Assembly: GCF_001262605.1 (NCBI RefSeq)
Contig: NZ_LGTC01000001.1
Coordinates: 1,958,501 to 2,022,500 of the forward strand
DNA: 64,000 bases
From: Pseudobacteroides cellulosolvens ATCC 35603 = DSM 2933
Lineage (GTDB): Bacteria; Bacillota; Clostridia; Acetivibrionales; DSM-2933
Direction of reading: 5' to 3'
In this document: one piece after another, positions 47,085 to 56,463 of the stretch
Numbering within the stretch: the stretch's first letter is position 1
Layout: every line of letters begins with the position of its first letter
The notes under the pieces: generated by a model
What the model was told of the DNA's origin: nothing
Seen by the model: the letters and a program-made list of their open reading frames with translations, nothing else
Database searches by the model: none
Position numbers and translations under genes: made by a program

Positions 47085-47950
47085 TAAAAGTTGTAATTAT
47101 CGATGATGAAGAAATAATTCGAGAGGGACTAAGAAAAATCATAGACTGGAACAGCATGAATTGTGAAATTATCGGTGAAGCTGAAGACGGAGAGGATGGT
47201 CTGGAGCTTATTAATTCATTGCAACCGGATATTATTGTTACCGATATAAGGATGTCTTCTAAAAGCGGTCTGGAAATGATATCCGAGATAAAGAGTATTA
47301 AAGAGGACTGCAGAATAATAATACTAACCGGTTTCAGAGATTTTGAGTATGCTCGCGAAGCCTTAAAATTGGGTGCTTTCAGGTATCTACTTAAACCCTC
47401 AAAGGTTGACGAAATAACCCAGGCTATTAAGGATGCAATAAAAGAAATTAAAAAAGTAAAGGAAAAGAAAGAACATTATAAATTATTAGTAAAAAGAGCA
47501 AATGAAATACAAGGTTCAAGGAAGTACTATTTGCAGGACTTTTTAGATCCAAATGATAATAATAACGATGGGCCTGACGGCACAAATAGTAAAGGAAACG
47601 GCAATGAAGTTAGCGAATCATCCAAAAATTCAAAGTACCTTGTAAACAGAGCTCTTATTTATCTTCGTGAAAATTATTCCAAAAATATCAATTTAAAAAC
47701 TTTGTCGGAAGAACTTTATATAAGCACTTGGTATTTAAGCAAATTATTAAAGAAGGAAACTGGAAGTAATTTCATAGACATTCTTAATAACATCCGGGTG
47801 GAGGAAGCAAAAAAGCTGCTTGGTGACCCTAAGTACAAAATATATGAAATTGCTGAAGTGGTTGGCTTTTCTGATGTTACCTATTTCTACAGGCTCTTTA
47901 AAAAACTCACCGGCATGACACCTATGGAATATAAAAACAGTATGCTTTAG
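47081..47950 (+). CDS. YesN-type AraC-family response regulator
   Basis: The 289-aa protein has a receiver domain (phosphoacceptor Asp55 in VTDIRM, LTGFRDFEYA, KPSKVDE), a low-complexity Asn/Gly linker (about 150-178) and a C-terminal AraC DNA-binding domain (NLKTLSEELYISTWYLSKLL and YEIAEVVGFSDVTYFYRLFK). It is coupled to the kinase gene. The target is unknown; no transporter or hydrolase gene follows on the same strand. Confidence 0.93.
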   Translation: MIKVVIIDDEEIIREGLRKIIDWNSMNCEIIGEAEDGEDGLELINSLQPDIIVTDIRMSSKSGLEMISEIKSIKEDCRIIILTGFRDFEYAREALKLGAFRYLLKPSKVDEITQAIKDAIKEIKKVKEKKEHYKLLVKRANEIQGSRKYYLQDFLDPNDNNNDGPDGTNSKGNGNEVSESSKNSKYLVNRALIYLRENYSKNINLKTLSEELYISTWYLSKLLKKETGSNFIDILNNIRVEEAKKLLGDPKYKIYEIAEVVGFSDVTYFYRLFKKLTGMTPMEYKNSML

Positions 47951-47969
47951 TAACAACTTTCAAACTATA

Positions 47970-48008
47970 AAAAGCTTTCCATTCATCAGAAGAATGAAAA
48001 GCTTTTTT
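47970..48008 (+). terminator. Bidirectional terminator after the two-component pair
   Basis: AAAAGCTTTCCATTC and GAATGAAAAGCTTTTTT form a long stem with a short loop and U-runs on both strands, serving the convergent ligase gene too. Confidence 0.75.
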
Positions 48009-48078
48009 AATTTATCACGACAACAATCAAGGTTGACAAAATCATTTCATGATTTTGCTATTGTAAATCAGTCAACAA

Positions 48079-49392
48079 TTATACCTTCCACTTCTGGAAA
48101 AGTATATTAGTCCTATAAAGAATCTTCTTGTTAAATAATTCTGCACAACTTATACTCTTACTGTAATAAGGCATATATTCCATATAAAACTCGTTATCTT
48201 TATATTTAAATTCATTCTCCTTTTTTAATAATTCATATCTGCTATGTAACGATCCCTTTTCTACAAAATCTACAAAAACAGGAACGCGGTAATTTTCTTC
48301 CAGCCATTTTATCATTTCTTCAGTTACTTCATCATCATCTGCATGCTTTTCTATAAGAAATTTTATACCGTTTCTATAAGGTATTGAAAGCCACATGCCG
48401 TTAACAGGCAGATAAGAGACCATTTCCTCCAGTATCCATACATCGAATTCCCTATCTTCGACTATGACACTATCACGTTTTCGTCCCTCTATCTCCATTG
48501 AGATTTTCCGGCCGCAAGCACACTCCTTATATAATATCCTTGCCCTGTCACCGGTCAAATACCTAATTAGTGGGGTAGCCTTTTTGTTTAAGGTTGTTAT
48601 GGCAAGAGCACCTGTCTTTCCTGCTTCAACTTCTTTATCCAGATTCTCGTCCAACACTTCAAATAGGAAATTTTCGTCCAAGGGATGGGTATTCCTGTGT
48701 TCACATTCAATCATAACAGGACCAACCTCAGTTGTGCTAAAATAGTCATATATGGGTACTCCCCACATTCTCTCAATCGACTTCCTCATTGTTGGAGTTA
48801 AAGCTTCCCCTGCAGTATAAATAGCCCTTAAAGCTGTAAAATCAGATTTTATATTATAACCCATCATCTGTGCTGTCTCAGCAATTAGCAATGCCTGAAT
48901 AGGCATGGTTGCCAATACTGTAACATCCAATTTTTTCATCATATACACAATTCTTGTAAACGGAGTTATATTGTTTTTGGAGCTGGTAGGTATTACACAT
49001 GCATTCTTCATCTGTGCAGCTATATGGGTGAAGTGTGCTGTGGTTGAAAGTGCATACGGAAATCTTACAAGCACCCTGTCATCCTCATTAAACCCGATAC
49101 CACCGGAATTTATTTTCTTTGCACATTCAATGAGCTCGCTTTTGGTAAACCATGAAACTGAAGAACCACCGGAGAAGCTAAAGGTATCATGATATTGATA
49201 TAATTCCTTCTTCGGAACGCATACAAAACCATTTGGAGAATTATTTATTATATCATCTTTTGTAGTAAAAGGTAATCTTTTAAATTCTTCTATCGATACA
49301 ATTTTCCTATCGGGTATTCTATTCTTATTAAAATGTGACTTTCTGGATTGCGTAAGTGTTTCATTCAGTTTTTTTAAAACATTTTCATTCAA
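48079..49392 (-). CDS. PaaK-like adenylate-forming (phenylacetate-CoA ligase family) protein
   Basis: The 437-aa protein starts at a TTG after AGGATG. FSFSGGSSVSWFTKSEL is the nucleotide-binding loop, YDYFSTTEVGP the AMP-binding core and LIRYLTGDRARI the hinge region of PaaK-type enzymes; a CACGRK pair of cysteines is also typical. It activates a carboxylic acid as acyl-AMP. No CoA-handling or carrier gene is beside it, so substrate and acceptor are unknown. It stands alone and is not close enough to the NRPS cluster to be assigned to it. Confidence 0.82.
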   Translation of the reverse strand: MNENVLKKLNETLTQSRKSHFNKNRIPDRKIVSIEEFKRLPFTTKDDIINNSPNGFVCVPKKELYQYHDTFSFSGGSSVSWFTKSELIECAKKINSGGIGFNEDDRVLVRFPYALSTTAHFTHIAAQMKNACVIPTSSKNNITPFTRIVYMMKKLDVTVLATMPIQALLIAETAQMMGYNIKSDFTALRAIYTAGEALTPTMRKSIERMWGVPIYDYFSTTEVGPVMIECEHRNTHPLDENFLFEVLDENLDKEVEAGKTGALAITTLNKKATPLIRYLTGDRARILYKECACGRKISMEIEGRKRDSVIVEDREFDVWILEEMVSYLPVNGMWLSIPYRNGIKFLIEKHADDDEVTEEMIKWLEENYRVPVFVDFVEKGSLHSRYELLKKENEFKYKDNEFYMEYMPYYSKSISCAELFNKKILYRTNILFQKWKV

Positions 49393-49818
49393 AACATCCT
49401 AAACCACCCCCATATAAAAGAAAAGTCAAAGATCCATAATCTGATGAAAATTAATGCAAGTTAATTTGTGTTGCTAAACAATTACCCTTGGAAATTAATT
49501 ATATTATTTTACTTGAAAACTGTCCATATTTTTCTGACAGATTTTTAAAAAATCAATTAATATTGATTTTTATATAACTATACTCTAATTTCTTTTAGCA
49601 TAGTTTACAATGGAATTAATTGTTTACGGATAGCATAAAATTGTCATCTTTGATATTAACATACATATTACTAGCACTATTTTGCAGTTTCGACATTTAT
49701 CATTCTAATTCGATAAATTTATTACGTATATGTTTTGCAATAATCATTTTACTTTATTAATTATTGCAAAACATTTTCCCTGGTTCATATGTCTAACTTT
49801 TAAACTTAGAAAATACCT
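49393..49818. other. Intergenic region without visible gene
   Basis: About 425 nt, very AT-rich, between the ligase and the VOC gene, both on the minus strand. I see no gene, repeat or clear RNA structure. Confidence 0.5.
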
Positions 49819-50202
49819 TTAGGCAGAAATTTCTACAATATTTCCATCAGGATCTAAAACTGCACTTTCAAAATAGCCATCCCCAGTAGTTCTTGGCGGT
49901 GAAGCTAACTTGTACCCATCACTTACAAGTAAATCGGTTAGCTTTATAACCCCTTCCCTGCTTCCAACTGAGAATGCAATATGGGCCAGACCTATCATTG
50001 CCTGCTCTTTTATTCTGTTGCCCAATAATGGTTTTGTCATGATTTCCAGCCTGCTACCATCATCAAATATCAAAAAATAGGACTCAAATTCCTTTTGAGT
50101 ATTGATGTATTTTTTATTCCTCTTTCCGCCAAAATATTTTTCATAAAAGTTCGTAAGTCTTTCTAAATCATTAGTCCATATTGCAACATGCTCAATGTGC
50201 AT
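49819..50202 (-). CDS. VOC/glyoxalase family protein
   Basis: The 127-aa protein reads HIEHVAIWTNDLERLTNFYEKYFG at the start and GDGYFESAVLDPDGNIVEI at the end, the two halves of a glyoxalase/bleomycin-resistance fold with metal ligands His, Glu, His and Glu in the expected places. It may be a lyase, dioxygenase or a resistance protein. GAGGTG precedes the ATG. It is monocistronic. Confidence 0.88.
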   Translation of the reverse strand: MHIEHVAIWTNDLERLTNFYEKYFGGKRNKKYINTQKEFESYFLIFDDGSRLEIMTKPLLGNRIKEQAMIGLAHIAFSVGSREGVIKLTDLLVSDGYKLASPPRTTGDGYFESAVLDPDGNIVEISA

Positions 50203-50502
50203 AAAATCACCTCAGCTTTAAATTTCTGTACCCTTAGTACTACTTAAATATGATTGATATTCCATAATACCTAAATACTATATAGTATTATATTACCATA
50301 AAATTGAGTACTAGTGGCATATGGAACAATAACAGCAAAAATTCTATAATTAAACTATCAGGTAACACAAATTAAGCCGGCAATCACATATCAATGTCAA
50401 ATTACTTTCTTAAATCCGAAACGTACTTTTTCAAAACATAAATGCTTCTTTGCCAATGTCAATTAGCAAATTTAAATGTAATTATTGAAAGGTGGAATCT
50501 CT
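50203..50502. other. Divergent promoter region, no gene seen
   Basis: 300 nt between the VOC gene (minus) and the pilin gene (plus). It must hold both promoters; no distinct operator is visible. Confidence 0.45.
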
Positions 50503-50676
50503 ATGTTAAAATTTTATTATGATTATGTAAAAACTTATTTAAACAGTAAAAAGGGCCAGGGCATGGTTGAGTACGGTTTAATTATATCTCTTATAGCTGT
50601 TGCAGTTATTGCAGCACTCGTTCTCCTTGGGCCAAAAATTGCAAACCTCTTCAACAATGTTTCAAACAAAATGTAA
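50503..50676 (+). CDS. flp: Flp/Fap-type pilin
   Basis: The ATG at 50503 follows AAAGGTGG (57 aa). The prepilin cleavage site is KKG before QGMVEYGLI, with the Flp-family Glu at position 5 of the mature form, then one hydrophobic helix and a short tail ending FNNVSNKM. Flp pilins form thin adhesion pili made by Tad machinery. No tad genes are near, so this is a lone pilin gene; a terminator follows directly. Confidence 0.9.
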   Translation: MLKFYYDYVKTYLNSKKGQGMVEYGLIISLIAVAVIAALVLLGPKIANLFNNVSNKM

Positions 50677-50713
50677 CCGCATATGTTGTCATAATAAATA
50701 TTATAATCTACCG

Positions 50714-50762
50714 AAATGGTCAAATTGCCTTACTGAAGGCTATTTGACCATTTGGTTTTTTG
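50714..50762 (+). terminator. Terminator of the pilin gene
   Basis: AAATGGTCAAAT and ATTTGACCATTT form a 12-bp perfect stem followed by GGTTTTTT. Confidence 0.85.
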
Positions 50763-50847
50763 CAGTTAATTTAAGTAAAACTACTTATGCCGATAACAAT
50801 TACAACTGTAAATCAAGTCTTACACATCTTTATTACATAAGATATTG

Positions 50848-52695
50848 TTATCCGACTCCTATTGCTGATGAAGCTTCCATATATCCCTTAATTTTTTGGG
50901 TTCTATCCTTTACAAGTATTATTTGATGTTTCATTGCCTTAGTAAATACTTGCTTTATTTCTCCATAATCTCTATATTCTTTTGTTGCCCTGTCAACTTC
51001 AAGCTTAATCAAATAGAAATCAATATCTACAAGATTTTTCAAAAGAACATTGTAATATTCCGAATCCATTAGCATATCAGTAATTTCTGAGACCCTTTTA
51101 GCCATTTTGTTAAAAAGGTTTTTGTTCTTTGATGGATGGTAGATATCTTTAGCAATTGAATCAACTATACTTTCCTGCTCATTAAACAGTCTTTCAAACT
51201 TGCTAATCTCAGCACCAAGCCTATTTGTAAAATGACCCAGCTTTTTATCCATTTCAATATCAAATCTGCTTTGTTTATATATACGTGAAATTAGTGCTTC
51301 AATATCACTTTCAACTGGCTTTATACGGGATATCAATTCCTCAAGCCGGCAATTTTTTATATTTTCAATATTCAGCCCGCCTTCTGTTGCGTTAAATACC
51401 TCAACCTTATCCTTAATCTTTTCAAAATAGCTTTCAAACCAGTTCCTCATTGCCAAAAATACAGTATTTGTATAAATAGGCTGACCAAACACATCATTTT
51501 CCAACACCAGATTTGGATCATTATTCTCTGCTTCATTAACCCTTCTTCCTGTATATGCAAGATCCTGCCCCACTAAAATAATAGGGTTACAACCCATTCT
51601 AAAAAGCAAGTCCCCGCATGTATTGGCAACTGAAGGTCCGCTTAATACATATTCACTTTTTATATTTGCGAACTTTAAAAACTCTGATGTAAAATTGTCT
51701 ACCGGATAATTCATAAGAAATTTAGGTCCTCTATAGCTCTTTACAGAACCCGCAGCTATCTGATTGGTATATATAAAGTAGATATTACTGCTTTTAACTT
51801 TGCTGTGAAGCTCAGCTTCAGCCTCACTTGCATCTATCCCTACCATAAAATGCGGAGTAATGCCGTATTCCTCTAAGACTGCAACAGCTTTTCCTGCTGC
51901 CATTAAAACAGCCTTATCTTGAATTTCTTTTAAAAGGTGTATATTCTTTCTAAGTGAAGGCCCCGCAGATATTAGTATCCCAGGCATGCCTGTGAACTTT
52001 CCTATAAGACCCTGAAAATTGGAAGCCTCATTAATTCTTTGTGAATTTTCCAAACTGTTGGCTGTCCAAAGCTCTCCGAACACCCTCTTTGTAGAAAAAT
52101 CCACATTAAAATTCTCTGCCTGTTTTATGAATTTGCTTCTTAGATCATCCCACAAAGAATCAAACATATATCCGTAAACTTCAAAGGGTTCACACTGGAT
52201 GCCTCCCTGCCGGGTATCCCACAAGAGAAGCTTTACTCTTTCCAAAACATTTTCAATTGATTCATCAAGTAAAATTTCAGACTTTTTAATAATTAGTTCA
52301 AGATTTCTGATGCTAATGATATGAAAAAACAAACTTATGTCGGGCTCTACTATGATTACCTTTTTGTTCTTAAATCCTGTAAGCAGTACCTCAAGATGAT
52401 AACCAAAGCCCATGCCAAAGACTATATCTGCTTTATTGGTTGGGTCAATATACTTGTCAATCCACCTGTAAGCCTCATTTATAGGATCTTCATGGTCACA
52501 AAGTATATAATCCTCACCATTTATCTTTACAAGCATGTTTATTATTATATCACCCTGTTTTGCCAAAACTATTTTTTCAATAATATTATTTTGTGGCACA
52601 TAACGATTATTTGTATATAGCTGAATCTTTTTATATACATTAGGTTGATGTTTTTCCAAAAGCTTGAGATTCTTTTGCAATACCTCATTCATCAT
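50848..52695 (-). CDS. Maf-type (DUF115) motility-associated glycosyltransferase family protein
   Basis: The 615-aa protein has the DUF115/MptE-like core: GMPGILISAGPSLRKNIHLL, KAVLMAAGKAVAVL, YRGPKFLMNYPVDN and ANTCGDLLFRMGCNPIILVG with QDLAYTG. In Campylobacter and clostridia such Maf proteins put nonulosonic acids on flagellin. There are no flagellar genes here, so the acceptor is unknown. The adjacent pilin gene is on the other strand. GAGGAG precedes the ATG pair. Confidence 0.85.
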   Translation of the reverse strand: MMNEVLQKNLKLLEKHQPNVYKKIQLYTNNRYVPQNNIIEKIVLAKQGDIIINMLVKINGEDYILCDHEDPINEAYRWIDKYIDPTNKADIVFGMGFGYHLEVLLTGFKNKKVIIVEPDISLFFHIISIRNLELIIKKSEILLDESIENVLERVKLLLWDTRQGGIQCEPFEVYGYMFDSLWDDLRSKFIKQAENFNVDFSTKRVFGELWTANSLENSQRINEASNFQGLIGKFTGMPGILISAGPSLRKNIHLLKEIQDKAVLMAAGKAVAVLEEYGITPHFMVGIDASEAEAELHSKVKSSNIYFIYTNQIAAGSVKSYRGPKFLMNYPVDNFTSEFLKFANIKSEYVLSGPSVANTCGDLLFRMGCNPIILVGQDLAYTGRRVNEAENNDPNLVLENDVFGQPIYTNTVFLAMRNWFESYFEKIKDKVEVFNATEGGLNIENIKNCRLEELISRIKPVESDIEALISRIYKQSRFDIEMDKKLGHFTNRLGAEISKFERLFNEQESIVDSIAKDIYHPSKNKNLFNKMAKRVSEITDMLMDSEYYNVLLKNLVDIDFYLIKLEVDRATKEYRDYGEIKQVFTKAMKHQIILVKDRTQKIKGYMEASSAIGVG

Positions 52696-52717
52696 TATCC
52701 ACTCCTCTTATAAGAGG

Positions 52718-53173
52718 TTATTTGTCCCCGATTATCTTCCTGAGCTCATCCATAAAGGTGTTTATATCCTTAAACTGCCTGTAAACCGATGCAAAACGTA
52801 CATAAGCAACTTCATCCAGCTCTTTTAACTTGGAAATAACCATCTCACCCAATTCATTGGATGTTACTTCCCTCTTTAAAGAATTGCAAACCTGACCTTC
52901 TATGTTGTTAACAAGCTTTTCCAGATCCTCCATTGATACAGGTCTTTTTTCACAAGCCCTCATAAGACCATTCATAAGCTTCTGCCTATCGAATATCTGA
53001 CGGGTTTTGTCTTTCTTTACCACCATAATAGGCAAACTCTCAACCTTCTCATATGTTGTAAATCGCCTAGAACAATTGGTGCACTCCCTTCTTCTTCTGA
53101 TTGCAGAGTTTTCATCCGTAGGCCTTGAGTCAATTACCTTGTCATCAATAAAGCCGCAAAATGGGCACCTCAC
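52718..53173 (-). CDS. nrdR: Transcriptional repressor of ribonucleotide reductase genes
   Basis: 151 aa from a GTG start after GGGG. The zinc ribbon uses Cys3, Cys6, Cys31 and Cys34, with the [16 protein letters not shown] signature, followed by an ATP-cone domain. NrdR binds NrdR boxes upstream of ribonucleotide reductase genes when ATP/dATP is bound. It often lies near sigG in clostridia. Confidence 0.97.
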   Translation of the reverse strand: MRCPFCGFIDDKVIDSRPTDENSAIRRRRECTNCSRRFTTYEKVESLPIMVVKKDKTRQIFDRQKLMNGLMRACEKRPVSMEDLEKLVNNIEGQVCNSLKREVTSNELGEMVISKLKELDEVAYVRFASVYRQFKDINTFMDELRKIIGDK

Positions 53174-53218
53174 AAAATCCCCTCCCTATTTTAAAATATA
53201 TTAAGGTATGAATGAAAA

Positions 53219-53290
53219 ATTACTTCCACTTCCTATACGAGTTTAACGAGTTAAGTCAACATATGAGAGAAATTTATAGCGAAAGTTATT
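53219..53290. repeat. Palindromic repeat family A, degenerate copy upstream of nrdR
   Basis: ATTACTTCC at one end, GAGTTAAGTCAACA in the middle and GAAATTTATAGCG near the other end match the 32213-32280 element read on the opposite strand, with a degraded left inner arm. Confidence 0.55.
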
Positions 53291-53437
53291 TTTCGATCAT
53301 AACTAAATGAATTAAATTAATAATTTTGTATTTTTTGCCATAGCATCTATATATTAAAGTTTTCAGCATATTTTTCTTAAATTCTACCACAGTATTATCG
53401 GATAATAAAGATATTTATGTTAAATATGTTATTAATC

Positions 53438-54211
53438 CTAAATATATTTTTTCATATGCATAAGTGCTGTCTTTTCAAGTCTCGATACCTGTGCCTGGGA
53501 AATCCCTATTTCTTCTGCAACCTCCATCTGGGTCTTTCCTTCAAAAAATCTCAAATTCAGTATATGTTTTTCCCTCTCTCCTAGCCTCCTCATGGCTTCT
53601 TTCAATGCTATTTCCTCAAGCCAGTTTTCATCCTGATTTTTTTCATCTTTAACCTGATCCATAACATAAATAGCGTCACCGCCGTCATGATAGACCGATT
53701 CAAATAATGAGATAGGATCTTGTATTGCATCCAATGCAAAAACTACATCCTCTTTAGGAATCTGAAGCTCCAAGGCAATCTGGTCTACTGTCGGTTCCTT
53801 TGAATTGTTATTTGTCATCCTTTCCTTTACCTGTAATGCTCTATATGCAATATCCCTTAGAGATCTGCTTACACGTATGGAATTGTTATCTCTTAAGTAT
53901 CTTCTGATCTCACCTATTATCATAGGTACAGCATAAGTAGAAAATTTCACATTCTGAGAAACATCAAAATTGTCAATAGCTTTTATAAGGCCTATACAAC
54001 CTACTTGAAACAAATCGTCCACATATTCGCCTCTATTATTAAACCTTTGTATTACACTTAAAACTAGCCTAAGATTACCCTTAATAAATTCCTCTCGTGC
54101 CGTGGTGTCCCCTTTGTGCATTCTTTCAAATAAAACCTTCTTTTGTTCATTGGATAGTACTGGTAATTTAGACGTATTTACTCCGCAAATCTCTACTTTA
54201 TTTATAAGCAT
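53438..54211 (-). CDS. sigG: Sporulation sigma factor G (late forespore)
   Basis: The 257-aa sigma-70 protein has region 2 (LRLVLSVIQRFNNRGEYVDD, FKAIDNFD-like segment, KFSTYAVPMIIGEIRRYLRD) and region 4 (LGEREKHILNLRFFEGKTQMEVA and SQAQVSRLEK). It lacks a pro-sequence. Position directly after sigE in the spoIIGA-sigE-sigG order identifies it. GGGAGG precedes the ATG. Confidence 0.96.
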   Translation of the reverse strand: MLINKVEICGVNTSKLPVLSNEQKKVLFERMHKGDTTAREEFIKGNLRLVLSVIQRFNNRGEYVDDLFQVGCIGLIKAIDNFDVSQNVKFSTYAVPMIIGEIRRYLRDNNSIRVSRSLRDIAYRALQVKERMTNNNSKEPTVDQIALELQIPKEDVVFALDAIQDPISLFESVYHDGGDAIYVMDQVKDEKNQDENWLEEIALKEAMRRLGEREKHILNLRFFEGKTQMEVAEEIGISQAQVSRLEKTALMHMKKYI

Positions 54212-54389
54212 AGAATAACCTCCCGGCAGCTAATATTTTGTCAATATCATTATTGCCTGAGAGGTTTTTTTATACTGTAAAAAACATAATTTACACTAAA
54301 GATTTTTATAAGATGAATTGCAACTCATTATGTATAATTTACTGATTCCAAGGGTTTTAGTCATTCCTTAGGAATATTTGAGTCATTCC

Positions 54390-55121
54390 TTACATCATTC
54401 TGCTTATTTCTTTTTTAAGCCTTGATATGATTCTCTTCTCCAGTCTTGAGATATATGATTGGGAAATACCAAGCATATCAGCAACTTCCTTCTGGGTTTT
54501 TTCTATACCGCTCTCCAAGCCGAATCTCAGTTCCATAATTTTCTTTTCCCTGTTTGTAAGCTTTTTAATAGCAATATTTAGAAGTTCTCTGTCAACCTCA
54601 TCTTCAATACTCCTGTGAATGAGATCATTTTCTGTACCCAAAATATCGGATAAAAGCAGCTCATTACCATCCCAGTCTATATTGAGCGGCTCATCAATTG
54701 ATATCTCCGTCTTGATCCTATTATTCCTTCTTAAATACATCAATATTTCATTTTCTATACACCTTGATGCATACGTTGCAAGCTTTATATTTTTAGAAGG
54801 ATTAAAGGTATTTATTGCTTTTATAAGACCTATTGTTCCTATGGATATGAGGTCTTCCACTCCAATCCCTGTATTTTCAAACTTCCTTGCTATGTAGACA
54901 ACCAGTCTTAAATTTCTCTCAATAAGTATTGTTTTAACTCCAAAGTCGCTGTTTTCAAGTTTGTTTAAGAGAAAGCTCTCCTCATCATTGCTTAGCGGAG
55001 GAGGTAGTGCATCACTTCCACCGATATAGTGTATGGGCGATCCCTTATACCTGCCAAATTTCTTTAGAATATTAATATACTTTATTAGCAGCATAAACTT
55101 GATCTTCTTGCCTATAAACAT
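54390..55121 (-). CDS. sigE: Sporulation sigma factor E precursor (early mother cell)
   Basis: The 243-aa protein has an N-terminal pro-region ([19 protein letters not shown]) typical of pro-sigma-E, region 2 ([40 protein letters not shown]) and region 4 with [12 protein letters not shown]. SpoIIGA, encoded just upstream, would cleave the pro-region after septation. Confidence 0.97.
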   Translation of the reverse strand: MFIGKKIKFMLLIKYINILKKFGRYKGSPIHYIGGSDALPPPLSNDEESFLLNKLENSDFGVKTILIERNLRLVVYIARKFENTGIGVEDLISIGTIGLIKAINTFNPSKNIKLATYASRCIENEILMYLRRNNRIKTEISIDEPLNIDWDGNELLLSDILGTENDLIHRSIEDEVDRELLNIAIKKLTNREKKIMELRFGLESGIEKTQKEVADMLGISQSYISRLEKRIISRLKKEISRMM

Positions 55122-55174
55122 TCCTTCATCCCCTTTTATTTAATAAATTTTAATATAGGTAAAAAGCTATGTCC

Positions 55175-56068
55175 CTAAACCAGTTCAGGATTTAAAAGTG
55201 CCCTATACCCCTCATTTCTTGACAATGTTTTATTACATATGCCGACAACCACATCCTTTACCCCCTTCTTCTCATCGTCTTTCCCTATTTCAATGTAGTC
55301 AGGCTTAAAACCTATCAATATTCCATTATCCTTTCCTATTGACATAAAAGGTATAAGTCTGAATCTGGAAAACCATTTTGAATTGGATATTACTCTAGAT
55401 ATATTGTCCAGATCATTTTCTTTGGATTCCTTAAATATATCCTGGATATCAGCTGGTAACACATCCTTGATAGCCAAATACTCTACAATAATGACAGGCA
55501 TATTGGTCAAAGGGTCATGAAGTGAATTTCCCGTGTCAACTAAGGCTGCCAGTTCAATTACATTGTCTTCGAAAGATATCTTTATTGGCATCAGATATTT
55601 TTCCTTTGTTCTGCTTTGGATAATCTCTATCAGTATCTTTACAACTATTCCAACCATCATAAGAGAAAGTACCAAAACTGTAAGCTTATACCTCCAGAAT
55701 ACATATACTATTCCATTCCTTACAAATCCACCGGACTGGTTGAAATAAATAAATGCAAAAGCAGCTCCTGCAAATATAAAAGAAGAAACATAAAACATTG
55801 CAAGAACCTTTAAAAAGCTTTTCAACTTTTCAGGTGTAAATGTAATAGCAATAATTCCAGCAGACAGAAGCAGCTTTGCAATAATTGTTCCATATACCTT
55901 CATACCGGGCAGCAGAATCAGGACTGCCACATATGATGCACCAATTGCAGCACCCACAGCAATTCTCAAGCTAGATACCCTTACTTTTGAAAAGATAGAT
56001 GTAACATACAGAATTAAAAAATTAATAACCAGATTTTCCAAAAATAATACATCCAAATAAATTTCCAC
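55175..56068 (-). CDS. spoIIGA: Pro-sigma-E processing aspartic protease
   Basis: The 297-aa protein starts at a GTG. Five membrane segments (to about residue 150) precede a cytoplasmic domain with the aspartic-protease motif LVDTGNSLHDPLT, active Asp178. SpoIIGA forms a dimer and cuts pro-sigma-E in the mother cell. It ends 53 nt before sigE, as in most spore formers. Confidence 0.96.
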   Translation of the reverse strand: MEIYLDVLFLENLVINFLILYVTSIFSKVRVSSLRIAVGAAIGASYVAVLILLPGMKVYGTIIAKLLLSAGIIAITFTPEKLKSFLKVLAMFYVSSFIFAGAAFAFIYFNQSGGFVRNGIVYVFWRYKLTVLVLSLMMVGIVVKILIEIIQSRTKEKYLMPIKISFEDNVIELAALVDTGNSLHDPLTNMPVIIVEYLAIKDVLPADIQDIFKESKENDLDNISRVISNSKWFSRFRLIPFMSIGKDNGILIGFKPDYIEIGKDDEKKGVKDVVVGICNKTLSRNEGYRALLNPELV

Positions 56069-56322
56069 GCATGATTACCCCGTATATGTAGATTATTTTC
56101 TATAAATTCAGCAGTATTAAAATAAATATGTAATATACTTATATTCAGCAGGTCTTAGGTTTATGTATATTATATAATTTTAATTGAGTAGTTTTTGTCA
56201 AACCAAACTGTAGAAATATAAGAACAAATTGACAAAATACCCCATGTATTCTTTTGCACCTGTGCTGAGATATTTTAAGGGCAAGATATTGTTTTATGCA
56301 TATAAAAAGTAGAGTTTGCCTT

Positions 56323-56350
56323 AGACAAATGTAATAGATTAATCACTTTT
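56323..56350. repeat. Dispersed AAAAGTGAT-type repeat, copy near the glycanase gene
   Basis: The reverse complement AAAAGTGATTAATCTATTAC, then ATTTGTCT, matches the left arm of the element at 29604 in 27 of 28 positions. The gap 56069-56322 shows no gene. Confidence 0.6.
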
Positions 56351-56351
56351 T

Positions 56352-56388
56352 ATGTAGAACAAAATCGTTAAATGATTTTGTTCTACAT
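56352..56388. repeat. 15-bp perfect inverted repeat
   Basis: ATGTAGAACAAAATC, a 7-nt loop and its exact complement, directly next to the terminator of the glycanase gene and to the dispersed repeat. Possibly part of a larger mobile palindrome. Confidence 0.5.
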
Positions 56389-56428
56389 AAAAAGACGAGT
56401 TGTATATCACCATACAGCCCGTCTTTTT
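56389..56428 (-). terminator. Terminator of the GH43-GH16 gene
   Basis: On the minus strand AAAAAGACGGG pairs with CTCGTCTTTTT around an inner CTGTAT/ATACA stem, 36 nt after the stop codon. Confidence 0.75.
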
Positions 56429-56463
56429 ATTAATTATAATGCATATTCATCAAAACAGAATTA

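Noticed and set aside
48079..49392. PaaK-like ligase as the acyl-activating enzyme for the D-Asn module
   Set aside because: It is 28 kb away with unrelated genes between; nothing in the sequence links them.
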